A stretch of 64,000 nt of DNA from an uncultured Pelagibacteraceae bacterium (GTDB lineage Bacteria > Pseudomonadota > Alphaproteobacteria > Pelagibacterales > Pelagibacteraceae), in NCBI GenBank assembly GCA_902618695.1, contig CACNCB010000002.1:40644-104643 (forward strand). The letters run 5' to 3'. The first letter of the stretch is position 1, and each line of letters opens with the position of its first letter. The notes beneath the pieces are model-generated. The model saw only the letters and a list, made by a program, of their open reading frames with translations. It was not told the origin of the DNA and made no database searches. A program made the translations under genes and the position numbers. Of the stretch, positions 26,883 to 35,408 are shown piece after piece.

Positions 26883-27263
26883 ATGAATTCATCCATGAAA
26901 AATTTTTTAATATTTATTTATTTTGTATTAGCATTGACTTCCAACGCAACTAGCAAAGAAACGACTTATGATAAACAATTATTTGATAAAGCTCTATCAG
27001 AAGGAAAAGTTGTTGTGGTAAGTTCTTGGATTAAATATTGTTCATCATGTGCAGGTCAAATGGAAGTGTTAAAAAAAGCAAAAAAAGATTTTGAAAATAT
27101 GGAATACTTTGCTTTTGATGTAACTAATAAAGATATTGCTCAATTTTTTAATGTTCAATATCAAACAACACTTTTAATTTTTAAAGATAATAAAGAAGTT
27201 TACAGAAGTATTGGTGAGACCACTAAAGAACTTATTTATGAAGCTTTAAACTCTTCTATCTAA
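26883..27263 (+). CDS. Exported thioredoxin-fold protein
   Basis: 126 residues with a signal peptide (FLIFIYFVLALTSNATS). The mature part has the redox motif C53-S-S-C56 in WIKYCSSCAGQM, a thioredoxin-like YFAFDVTNKDIAQFFNVQ strand-helix, and TTLLIFKDNKEVYRSIG with T replacing the usual cis-proline neighbourhood (QTTLLIF). Resembles DsbD C-terminal domains or DUF255-like thioredoxins. Periplasmic disulfide reduction is inferred. Eight bases overlap the end of convergent thiV. Confidence 0.82.
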   Translation: MNSSMKNFLIFIYFVLALTSNATSKETTYDKQLFDKALSEGKVVVVSSWIKYCSSCAGQMEVLKKAKKDFENMEYFAFDVTNKDIAQFFNVQYQTTLLIFKDNKEVYRSIGETTKELIYEALNSSI

Positions 27264-28695
27264 ATATAATTTTTAAAATTATTGCAGGTAAGAAAGTTGC
27301 AGTCAAAAAAGATAAAAATAATAAAGATTGAGCTATATAAGGTGAAAATAAATCTTTAGAAAAAATTATTCCCACTAGTAAACTTTTGGAAAAATCAGGA
27401 AATGGGAACATTAAAAATCCAGTAACTAGACCAATTATAATTGAAACATAAGCGGTATTTTCATTTACTTTATTATAGAAACTGTAAAAAACAGTCACTA
27501 CAAATGCGCAACAAAATAAATCTGCAAGTAAGAATAAATATAAAATATCAAATCCTTTGGAAGCAACACCAAAAGCAATTACAGACAATATTAAAATGAA
27601 ATATTTAGATATTTTTAAATAATTAGTTTTTTTTTCTAAGTTTAAAGTTGCTTTAACATCAACTATAAACAAACTAGAAATAGCATTAACTAAAGTATCA
27701 ACGGTTGAAATTGTTAATGCAAGACCAAGGATAACGATCAATAAGGACAAAATTTCTGTTTGATCTTTTAATAATAAACTAAAAAATCCTAAATCAGGTC
27801 TAACAGATGGATCCATTGAAAATGAAACCATTCCAATAAAACCCATTAAGAAAACTATTGGAACGATAATAAAGAAAGAAATTACCAAACCACTTTTTAA
27901 TGTTCTATAATCTTTTGCTGCATATACCCTTTGCCAATTTCCTTGATGAAATAAATTTGTTGCTGCAACTGCAATAAAAAAAGTTAATCCAGCAGTGTAT
28001 CCAGGAATGTATTTTGAACTTAATAATTGAGGATTTTCCTCATGAATTAAATAAAAAGAAAAATTATTTCCTGAGGAGGAACTAATAATTGAAATCAAAA
28101 TAAACAACAAAATACCAATTACAATCATTTGAATATTATCAGTAAATATTGATGCTCTTAATCCCCCATAAAGTGTATAGCTTAAGGTAGCTACCAAAAC
28201 TATTAACGCTGTTATCCACAATTCTGTTCCAGATATATAATTGATTAATACAGCAACCGCCGTTACTTCTGCACAAAGAAAAATGAACATATAAAAGATT
28301 GTCATTAACAAAATTAACTTAAATAGGCTTTTGCTAAATTTCTTTCTCATAAACTCAACTAAAGAAGACCCTTTTGGAAATTCATTTCTAATTTTTTTTC
28401 CAAAATAAATTAAGAAAATCATTGGAAAAGCTGTGCCTAATGCATATCCAACAACAGCACCTACTCCGCCCCATGTTGCAGCAGCAACTGGACCAAATAA
28501 AATCCAGGCTCCTAAAGCTGATGCTACAAGACTTGTGGTAAGTGAAAATAAACCAATGTTTCTATTTGCAGTTAAATAATTATTAATTCCTTTAAATTTT
28601 TTAGAATGAAAAATTCCCAAGAAAGCAAATATTAAACTAATTATGATAACTAATATTAATGACGTTGATTGAGTTAAAAAATATGTTTTATCCAT
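27256..28695 (-). CDS. thiV: Sodium:solute symporter, probable HMP/thiamine-precursor uptake (ThiV)
   Basis: 479 residues with about 13 hydrophobic segments of the SSS family: NRNIGLFSLTTSLVASALGAW matches the family N-terminal signature, and later ATNLFHQGNWQRVYAA. The TPP riboswitch directly in front of the gene links it to thiamine. SAR11 cells are known to need the pyrimidine precursor HMP and carry a ThiV symporter under a TPP riboswitch, so HMP uptake is the likely job; substrate is inferred from that precedent. Confidence 0.88.
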   Translation of the reverse strand: MDKTYFLTQSTSLILVIIISLIFAFLGIFHSKKFKGINNYLTANRNIGLFSLTTSLVASALGAWILFGPVAAATWGGVGAVVGYALGTAFPMIFLIYFGKKIRNEFPKGSSLVEFMRKKFSKSLFKLILLMTIFYMFIFLCAEVTAVAVLINYISGTELWITALIVLVATLSYTLYGGLRASIFTDNIQMIVIGILLFILISIISSSSGNNFSFYLIHEENPQLLSSKYIPGYTAGLTFFIAVAATNLFHQGNWQRVYAAKDYRTLKSGLVISFFIIVPIVFLMGFIGMVSFSMDPSVRPDLGFFSLLLKDQTEILSLLIVILGLALTISTVDTLVNAISSLFIVDVKATLNLEKKTNYLKISKYFILILSVIAFGVASKGFDILYLFLLADLFCCAFVVTVFYSFYNKVNENTAYVSIIIGLVTGFLMFPFPDFSKSLLVGIIFSKDLFSPYIAQSLLFLSFLTATFLPAIILKIIFR

Positions 28696-28698
28696 TTT

Positions 28699-28764
28699 AT
28701 CCCTTTCTGAATTACCGGACAGGTTCTTAGGGTATGATCTCAGTCTGTTAAGACACCCCTTTAG
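28699..28764 (-). promoter_or_regulatory. TPP riboswitch (THI element)
   Basis: On the minus strand the conserved blocks appear in order: AGGGGTGTC, ACTGAGATCATACCC, GAACCTG, CCGGTAAT and AAAGGGA. Pyrimidine-pocket CTGAGA and pyrophosphate-site GAACCTG segments are intact. The last block doubles as the ribosome-binding site, ending 3 bases before the thiV ATG, so control is most likely at translation initiation. Confidence 0.93.
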
Positions 28765-28821
28765 ATGATCTTTATATTATATTAATCAATATAGCTAGTA
28801 ATTAAAATTTAATTTCTTAAA

Positions 28822-29115
28822 TTATTTTTGACTCTTATGATTCATTATTTCTATCATGCATTGAGTAGCGTACTCTCTCCACTCTGACGAGGTTTTGTTC
28901 TTTAAGCTATTTAGATGATTTCTATTGCTTTCAATATCATCTTTATGTTTAATGTAATCAGCTCCATTTAAGTTTTTCTCCATTTCAGACAAATTTGTTT
29001 CCATTGCTTTTATCCATTCTTTCCCAAGCTCAATACATTTTTGATCATCTTTTTCATCACAAATTTGTTTAAAAAAACTAAAAATAATATCATCAGTATT
29101 TACTGACGTATTCAT
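28822..29115 (-). CDS. Small helical protein, unknown
   Basis: 97 residues, highly charged and apparently helical, no signal peptide. Contains cysteines in QICDEKDDQKCIELGKEW and ATQCMIEIMNH, which could pair or bind metal. No family recognised. Three bases downstream of the pentapeptide-repeat gene, so probably cotranscribed with it. Confidence 0.6.
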   Translation of the reverse strand: MNTSVNTDDIIFSFFKQICDEKDDQKCIELGKEWIKAMETNLSEMEKNLNGADYIKHKDDIESNRNHLNSLKNKTSSEWREYATQCMIEIMNHKSQK

Positions 29116-29118
29116 TAA

Positions 29119-29628
29119 TTATTGTTTACAAGTACCAATCGACTCTGGACCACAAGTTTGACCATTAGTCCAAGTAGCTCCAGTTAAATTAGCACCATCA
29201 AAATTAGCATTAGTGATATTAGAAGATGTAAAATTGGCTTCCATTAAATTAGAGTTTTGAAAATTTGCTTCGATTAAAGTTGCTCCCATAAAATCAACTC
29301 TAGTTAGGTTTGCTCCAGTAAAGTTAGTTTTTTCAAAATTTGCACCTATTGAAACAGACTCATAAAGATTAGCTCTTACAAATGTAGATTCTGGAAACGT
29401 ACCAAATGACAGATTTGAAGTCATCATAATGCTTTTATCAAAATTTACTTGAATAAAACTTGCAAAAGAAAGATTTGAATTTGGAAGATAGCTGCCTTGT
29501 AAATCTTGAGCGTCTGAAAATCTACAATTAGAATAATCTACACCTTCTGTTAAAGGATCATCACATGCTGCATTTGAATTTGTGAAAAATAACAAACCAA
29601 ATAAAGCAAGTAAGATAATTTTTTTCAT
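29119..29628 (-). CDS. Exported pentapeptide-repeat protein
   Basis: 169 residues from ATG at 29628, giving a clean signal peptide (IILLALFGLLFFTNSNA). The mature part consists of about 20 A(N/D)Lxx pentapeptides, for example ANLYESVSIGANFEKTNFTG and ANLTRVDFMGATLIEANF, forming a right-handed beta-helix, closed by a C-terminal TCGPESIGTCKQ with two cysteines. Location is periplasmic; function unknown. Confidence 0.88.
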   Translation of the reverse strand: MKKIILLALFGLLFFTNSNAACDDPLTEGVDYSNCRFSDAQDLQGSYLPNSNLSFASFIQVNFDKSIMMTSNLSFGTFPESTFVRANLYESVSIGANFEKTNFTGANLTRVDFMGATLIEANFQNSNLMEANFTSSNITNANFDGANLTGATWTNGQTCGPESIGTCKQ

Positions 29629-29689
29629 GTAAAAAGTTAACAAATAAAATATGTCAAAACAATGAATGATTTAAATTTTAATAAAAAGT

Positions 29690-30727
29690 TTATAATCTTA
29701 CTTTTTTACCAGTTTTTGCACTTTTAGTTATTGCTGCAAAAATTTTGAGAGAAATTAAACCATCATTACCACTCACTTTTGGTTTAGCTTTTTTAGTCAC
29801 TACATCAGCAAAATGGTCAATTTGGTTTACCAATGTATTGTCATCTTTTTTGTTTTTATCTTCATTAACAAAAATCTTGTTCCACCAGCTTCGTTCTTTT
29901 TTATAGAACCAATATTTAAGATTAGGAAATTGTAAAGAACCTTTTGTACCTCCAATCATATATGCAGATTGGTTGGTAATTGGGTATGCAGGATTTTCTC
30001 CAGCAGTTAATTCATAACTCCATGGTGCAACAATTGTATCTGACAAATTTAGTGAACAAAGTGCTCCTGAATTAAAGATCAAGCTTATTGTAGCTGTATC
30101 TTCTACTTTAAATTTTCTAGTTATATTTGTTGTAAATGCTTGAACATATTTTATTGAACCCAATAAATAACAAATCAAATCGATGTCATGAACCAAATTG
30201 ATACCTAAAGGCCCACCACCTTTACTTACTCTCCATTTTTCTTTGTAATATGCTTTGTGTTTATATAACCAACACAATACGTTTGCAGAAACAATTTTAC
30301 CTAATTTACCTTTGTTAATGACGTCTTTTACTTTAGAAACTATTGAATTGTGTCTCCGATGATATCCAATTAGCAATGGAGTTTTATTCTTATAAGCGCT
30401 TCTTATAATTTTTTTTGCAGATTGAATGTTGTCTGAAATAGGTTTTTCTAACAAGACAGGTATTTTATTTTTTAAAAAACTTACAGTATGTTTTTCATGC
30501 AATTGATTAGGGGTAGCAACTATTACAGCATCAAGTTTTTTTGAGTTTAGCAGCTCTAATACATTTGAATACAATGGAATTTTATATTTTCTTGATAAAT
30601 TTTTAGCATTATTACTTATATCTACTATTGAATGAAGATTTGCTTTCTTTGATTTTTGAATAGCTTTTATGTGTTGTAAACCCATTAATCCTGTTCCAAC
30701 AATTGAAATATTAATTTTTTTACTCAT
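29690..30727 (-). CDS. Gfo/Idh/MocA-family oxidoreductase
   Basis: 345 residues. N-terminal NAD(P) Rossmann domain begins ISIVGTGLMGLQHIKAI; the LLEKPISDN motif (EKP, catalytic lysine) is at about 92-100, and GGGPLGINLVHDIDLICYL carries the conserved D/H catalytic pair. Oxidises or reduces a sugar or cyclitol hydroxyl. It is the last gene of the glucose-type operon, 3 bases after galM. Confidence 0.88.
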   Translation of the reverse strand: MSKKINISIVGTGLMGLQHIKAIQKSKKANLHSIVDISNNAKNLSRKYKIPLYSNVLELLNSKKLDAVIVATPNQLHEKHTVSFLKNKIPVLLEKPISDNIQSAKKIIRSAYKNKTPLLIGYHRRHNSIVSKVKDVINKGKLGKIVSANVLCWLYKHKAYYKEKWRVSKGGGPLGINLVHDIDLICYLLGSIKYVQAFTTNITRKFKVEDTATISLIFNSGALCSLNLSDTIVAPWSYELTAGENPAYPITNQSAYMIGGTKGSLQFPNLKYWFYKKERSWWNKIFVNEDKNKKDDNTLVNQIDHFADVVTKKAKPKVSGNDGLISLKIFAAITKSAKTGKKVRL

Positions 30728-30730
30728 AAA

Positions 30731-31699
30731 TTAATTAATTTTAATTTTTGTAAAGCATGTATACCTTTTATTAGGTTTAATTAAAGTGCTTGGAAATTTT
30801 TTTTTATTAGGTGCATCAGGAAAATATTGTGTTTCTAAACAAATGCCTTGATACGGAAATAATTTCTTTTTGTAATTCAGATTTTGAGCTGAATAAAGTT
30901 GAACTCCAGGTAAATTTGAAAAAAAATCAACTTTAATATTGGAATTATTATTTTTTAAAGTTCCAACATAATTTCTTATATTTTTTTTTATACGAAAGGT
31001 ATTATCGAAACCTTTAAATTTAGTATTAAGCTTTTTGTTTTTAAAAAAATCTAATTTTTTACCAATGTTTTCAAAATTTGAGAAATCGTAAATAGATTTT
31101 TTTATATTTTTAAATCTACCAGTTGGGATTAAATTTTTATTTATTTGAAGGTACTTAGATGAGTTTAATTTTAGCTCATGATTATAAATCATATTTTTTT
31201 TATTTTTTTCTAAATTCCAATAACTATGATTAGTTAAATTAACATGAGTACTTTTATCAGATTTGTATTCATATTTTATAATTAGAAATTTATTTCTTAA
31301 TTGATAAGTACAATTGACAACAAGATTTCCTGGAAAGCCTTGATCGTTATTTACTGAATAAAGTTGATATACTATTTTATCTTTTTTTTGATTTAACTTT
31401 TTCCATGGAAGAATAGAAAAACCAATTTTACCACCATGAAGTATATTTTTCCCCTCATTTGCATTTAAATTAAATTTTTTATTACCTATCTTAAATTTTG
31501 AATTACAAATTCTACCTGCATATCTTCCACAAGTCGATCCAACACTTGGGTGTTTATACCGATAATTTTTTTTTGATCCTAAATTTAAAATTAAATTTAT
31601 TTTCTTTTTCTTGTGATAAACTTCAAATAGACTAGCACCGTAATTAAGAGTTTGAACTCTTATAAATTTATTTTGAATTGTAGAACTTTCAACTTTCAC
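30731..31699 (-). CDS. galM: Aldose 1-epimerase-like (galactose mutarotase family)
   Basis: 322 residues. Catalytic histidine segments NILHGGKIGF and NLTNHSYWNL are clear, and the catalytic glutamate is in GICLETQYFPDAPN. CGRYAGRICN is the sugar-phosphate proximal block. Interconverts alpha and beta anomers of imported aldohexose. Highly lysine-rich, as other genes here. Lies in the operon with sugar dehydrogenases and an importer. Confidence 0.9.
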   Translation of the reverse strand: MKVESSTIQNKFIRVQTLNYGASLFEVYHKKKKINLILNLGSKKNYRYKHPSVGSTCGRYAGRICNSKFKIGNKKFNLNANEGKNILHGGKIGFSILPWKKLNQKKDKIVYQLYSVNNDQGFPGNLVVNCTYQLRNKFLIIKYEYKSDKSTHVNLTNHSYWNLEKNKKNMIYNHELKLNSSKYLQINKNLIPTGRFKNIKKSIYDFSNFENIGKKLDFFKNKKLNTKFKGFDNTFRIKKNIRNYVGTLKNNNSNIKVDFFSNLPGVQLYSAQNLNYKKKLFPYQGICLETQYFPDAPNKKKFPSTLIKPNKRYTCFTKIKIN

Positions 31700-31704
31700 C
31701 TAGA

Positions 31705-32466
31705 TCAAGTTATACCACCATCAACAATAAAGCTTTGTTTTGTACATCCCGATGATTGATCTGATGCTAAAAACATTACTAACTGAGCTACATCGTTAGG
31801 TTTTAACTGTCTTTTTAAAGCTTGGCTATCCAAGATAAGCTTTTTATATTTTGGTGTTAACCAATGTTTTATTTGTCTCTCAGTAGCTATGGATCCGGGG
31901 ACTACTGAATTGGTTCTGATATTATATTTTCCATACTCTTGTGCAAAAGATCTAGTTAAACCCACAACAGCTGACTTAGCAGTTTCATAAACTACTTTAT
32001 CTCCTTCTCCTAACATCCATGAGACTGAACTTAAATTTACGATAGAACCTGCTTTAATTTTTTTCATTCCTTTTATGACTGCCTTAGCAGCAAAGAAATA
32101 ATGTTTTAAATTTACATCCATTCTGTTTTGCCAATATTTTTCATCAACTTGATCTGTAGAATGTCTATCATCGTTCGCTGCATTGTTGATTAAAGCATGT
32201 ATAGGTCCTTTAGTAGAAATAATTTTTTTAATAATTTTTTCCAATTTATTAATATCTAATAAATTACATTCAATAAATGTCGGTAATCTAAATTTATTTT
32301 TTTTTATTTTGTTTAATAATTTTTTTGTTTCTTTTAAATCAATATCAACAAAATAAACTTCACTTCCTTGCTCACAAAAATGTTCAACAATTGATGCCCC
32401 AATTCCTGATCCTCCACCAGTTATAAATATTCTTTTATTTTTTAAATCTGAATATTTTACTTTCAT
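31705..32466 (-). CDS. SDR-family dehydrogenase (sugar dehydrogenase-like)
   Basis: 253 residues from ATG at 32466, chosen because it avoids overlap with the ATPase gene. TGGGSGIGAS is the nucleotide-binding glycine motif, NNAAND the structural NNAG equivalent, and the catalytic S/Y/K set is VNLSSVSW, then YETAKSAVVGL. Ends with CTKQSFIVDGGIT. With galM and the glucose-type importer it could be an aldose 1-dehydrogenase of a non-phosphorylating Entner-Doudoroff route; inference. Confidence 0.88.
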   Translation of the reverse strand: MKVKYSDLKNKRIFITGGGSGIGASIVEHFCEQGSEVYFVDIDLKETKKLLNKIKKNKFRLPTFIECNLLDINKLEKIIKKIISTKGPIHALINNAANDDRHSTDQVDEKYWQNRMDVNLKHYFFAAKAVIKGMKKIKAGSIVNLSSVSWMLGEGDKVVYETAKSAVVGLTRSFAQEYGKYNIRTNSVVPGSIATERQIKHWLTPKYKKLILDSQALKRQLKPNDVAQLVMFLASDQSSGCTKQSFIVDGGIT

Positions 32467-32467
32467 A

Positions 32468-33562
32468 CTATATTCTTTCCTCTGTTTGAGCGTCAAATAA
32501 AGATGCTTGTGTTAAATCAAAGTATAATTTTGTTTCTTTTCCCAGATCTATTTTAATTGTAGAAGGAAATTTAGCTAAAACTTCTTGATTTGCATAATCG
32601 AATGTCATTATTTGCTCATGACCTATGTACTCACTAAGATCTGCTCTTAAATTAATTTCAAAATCACTTTCATTAAATTTTTTAAAGAAAATATGTTCTG
32701 GTCTAATACCAAAGTAAACTTCTTTATTATTTAAATTTGATTTATCTTTAAAATCATAATCTTTTATTGGAATTTCTAAATTTGACCCACTCACTGTAAA
32801 TAATAAGTCTACTGAATTTTCTTTTAAGATTCCCTTAATAAGATTCATTGATGGGGATCCAATAAAGTCTGCAACAAAAGTATTGCTTGGCTTATTATAA
32901 ATCTTTTCAGGAGTATCATTTTGTTGAATTACTCCATGATTCATAATTGCAATGTTAGTACCCAAACTCATTGCCTCCGTTTGATCATGGGTCACATAAA
33001 CAACTGTTGTTTTAAGCTGTTGATGAAGTTTTTTTATTTCTCTCCTCATTTCAACCCTTAGCTTTGCATCTAAGTTAGATAAAGGTTCGTCAAACAAAAA
33101 TATTCTTGGCTCCCTTACGAGAGCTCTACCAATAGCAACACGTTGTCGTTGTCCTCCAGATAATTGAGAAGGTTTTCTTTCTAACAATTGATCTACCTGT
33201 AGAAATTTTGAGACTTTTTCTAACTGTTCTTGTATTTTTTCCTTTGATGTTTTTGCCTGTTTAAGACCAAAAATCATATTCTCTTTAACATTCATAGATG
33301 GATACAGAGCGTAAGATTGAAAAACCATAGCAATATTACGGTCTTTTGGCTCTACTTTGCTAACATTATAATCATCTATAAAAACATCACCCTCATTAAT
33401 CGTTTCTAATCCTGCAATAATATTTAATAAAGTTGATTTTCCGCATCCAGATGGTCCTAAAAGAACTAGAAAATTTCCTTCATCTATTTCTAAATTAATT
33501 TTTTTTAAAACCTCAGTCGATCCAAAGTTTTTTGATAGTTCTTCAATTTTTAACGTTTTCAT
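32468..33562 (-). CDS. Sugar ABC importer ATPase (MalK/UgpC class)
   Basis: 364 residues. Walker A GPSGCGKST, signature LSGGQRQRVAIGRA, Walker B IFLFDEPLSNLD and H-loop YVTHDQTEA are intact, followed by a C-terminal OB-type regulatory domain (from about 235; YFGIRPEHI). Such ATPases can energise several importers. No ATPase has been seen for the second MalFG system (62-64 kb) inside the window, though it may lie just beyond. Two bases before it ends the permease gene. Confidence 0.95.
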   Translation of the reverse strand: MKTLKIEELSKNFGSTEVLKKINLEIDEGNFLVLLGPSGCGKSTLLNIIAGLETINEGDVFIDDYNVSKVEPKDRNIAMVFQSYALYPSMNVKENMIFGLKQAKTSKEKIQEQLEKVSKFLQVDQLLERKPSQLSGGQRQRVAIGRALVREPRIFLFDEPLSNLDAKLRVEMRREIKKLHQQLKTTVVYVTHDQTEAMSLGTNIAIMNHGVIQQNDTPEKIYNKPSNTFVADFIGSPSMNLIKGILKENSVDLLFTVSGSNLEIPIKDYDFKDKSNLNNKEVYFGIRPEHIFFKKFNESDFEINLRADLSEYIGHEQIMTFDYANQEVLAKFPSTIKIDLGKETKLYFDLTQASLFDAQTEERI

Positions 33563-33564
33563 TG

Positions 33565-34470
33565 TTATCCTTTCACTGCTCCTGAGGTCAATCCTCTAAT
33601 AAAATATTTACCTGCCAATACATAAACTATAAGTGTTGGAATGCCGGCTATAATTGCTGAAGCCATATCTACATTATATTCTTTCACACTTGTACTTGAT
33701 AAAACCATATTATTTAATGCAACTTGTATAGGTGCTGCTTCTCCAAATGAGAAGGTTGATCCAAATAAAAAATCATTCCATATTTGTGTGAACTGCCAAA
33801 TTACAGTTACAACAATAATTGGTGCTGATATTGGAAGTAAAATTTTGAAAAATATTTTAAAAAACCCAGCTCCATCTATTCTGGCAGCTTTAACTAATTC
33901 TGTCGGAACAGAAATATAATAATTTCTAAAAAATAATGTGGTAAAAGGTATTCCATAAACTGTATGGACTAAAACTAACCCAATTACTGAATTTGAAATT
34001 CCTAATACTCCAAGGGTTCTGGCCATTGGTAGCAATATTGCTTGAAAAGGTATGAAACATCCAAATAATAAAAAAAGAAAAACCCACTGATCCCCTTTAA
34101 ATCTCCATTTAGTTAAAACATAACCTGTCATCGCTCCAATAAATGTTGAAAAAAATACTGCTGGTACAACCATCTTGATTGAATTCCAAAAATATGGTCT
34201 TAAAAAAGTATCACCAGCTCCATATCCTCGACCACCCCACGCTACAGCCCAAGATTCCAAATTTAATCCGCTTGGCCAACTCAAAAGTGTTCCTTGACGG
34301 ATCTCTTCCATTGTCTTTAACGAAGTAACAACCATCACGTAAAGTGGAAAAATAAAATAAGAAGCAAAAAGAATTAAAATAAAATATAAAAACCATCTCA
34401 AAAACATATTTGTATATTTAGATTTTTTTTCTAATTGCTGATAAGAAGAAGATTTCAAACTATCTTGCAT
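33565..34470 (-). CDS. gtsC: Sugar ABC permease, MalG type
   Basis: 301 residues, six hydrophobic segments. The EAA loop (ELVKAARIDGAGFFKIFFKI) near residues 195-215 is the contact for the ATPase. N-terminal polar 20 residues, then a helix at about 25-48. Forms the channel with the next permease upstream. Overlaps that gene by 11 bases. Named by its position in a GtsABC-like set; the substrate is inferred from the binding protein. Confidence 0.9.
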   Translation of the reverse strand: MQDSLKSSSYQQLEKKSKYTNMFLRWFLYFILILFASYFIFPLYVMVVTSLKTMEEIRQGTLLSWPSGLNLESWAVAWGGRGYGAGDTFLRPYFWNSIKMVVPAVFFSTFIGAMTGYVLTKWRFKGDQWVFLFLLFGCFIPFQAILLPMARTLGVLGISNSVIGLVLVHTVYGIPFTTLFFRNYYISVPTELVKAARIDGAGFFKIFFKILLPISAPIIVVTVIWQFTQIWNDFLFGSTFSFGEAAPIQVALNNMVLSSTSVKEYNVDMASAIIAGIPTLIVYVLAGKYFIRGLTSGAVKG

Positions 34471-35335
34471 TTTCTCTCCTTAATTCTGAATATAAATATG
34501 GAATAATTACAGCAGCTACAGCCATAAACATCATCATCGCACTCGCTGCAGATAAACCAACCTGGCTTTTATGAAATGCAGTTTGTGTCATATATAAAGC
34601 AGGCATCGTTGTTGAAATACCTGGTCCACCTTGTGTTAATGCTACGATAAGATCATAACTTTTTATAGATATATGAACTAAAATTACAAAACTTGTAAAA
34701 AATACAGGTCTCATCATTGGAAGTAGAATCTTCCAGTAAACCGTAAATAAACTTGCACCATCTATTTTTGCTGCCTTAACAATTTCGTCTTCTACTGACC
34801 TCAATCCAGCTAAAAATAGCGCCATCACAAACCCTGCAGATTGCCAAACACCTGCAATAACTATGGTATAAATGGCCATCTCCCTATCTACTAACCAATC
34901 AAAGGTGAAGTTCTCGAAACCCCATTCTCTAAACATTTTTTGGATACCTAAAGTTGGATTTAATATCCATTTCCATGCAGTACCCGTAACGATAAAAGAT
35001 AGCGCCATAGGATATAAATAAATCGTTCTTAACAAACCCTCTGCCCTGATTTTTTGGTCTAAAAAAATTGCAAGAATTATTCCTATAACAACACAGAAGA
35101 TTAAAAATAGTGCTGTAAAAATAAGCAAATTATCTACTGCAATAAGCCATTTTCTTGATGCCCAAAGTTTTTCATACTGTCCAAACCCCCAAAGTTCATA
35201 CTTTGGTAGAATTTTAGAATTGGTAAAAGATATATATAAAGTCCAAAGTACAAATCCATAAACAAACCAGCCAATCAAACCAACAGCTGGAGCCATTACA
35301 ATTTTAGGTAAATTTTTTTCTAACCACTTGAACAT
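34460..35335 (-). CDS. gtsB: Sugar ABC permease, MalF type
   Basis: 291 residues with six hydrophobic segments and the EAA loop EDEIVKAAKIDGASLFTVYW around residues 185-204, then DLIVALTQGGPGISTTMPALYMTQ typical for MalF-type permeases. It lies behind the terminator that follows the binding-protein gene, so its message is probably made by read-through. Confidence 0.9.
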   Translation of the reverse strand: MFKWLEKNLPKIVMAPAVGLIGWFVYGFVLWTLYISFTNSKILPKYELWGFGQYEKLWASRKWLIAVDNLLIFTALFLIFCVVIGIILAIFLDQKIRAEGLLRTIYLYPMALSFIVTGTAWKWILNPTLGIQKMFREWGFENFTFDWLVDREMAIYTIVIAGVWQSAGFVMALFLAGLRSVEDEIVKAAKIDGASLFTVYWKILLPMMRPVFFTSFVILVHISIKSYDLIVALTQGGPGISTTMPALYMTQTAFHKSQVGLSAASAMMMFMAVAAVIIPYLYSELRRENAR

Positions 35336-35361
35336 TATAAATATTTTTTATTTTTAGATTT

Positions 35362-35396
35362 AAAAAAAAAGGCCACCTATTCAAAAGTGGCCTTTT
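35362..35396 (-). terminator. Intrinsic terminator between binding protein and permeases
   Basis: On the minus strand a 10-bp perfect stem AAAAGGCCAC/GTGGCCTTTT (35387-35396 with 35367-35376) is followed by a run of U (complement of A 35362-35370). It sits 13 bases after the binding-protein stop and would act as a partial terminator within the operon. Confidence 0.88.
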
Positions 35397-35408
35397 AATT
35401 TTTATGTA

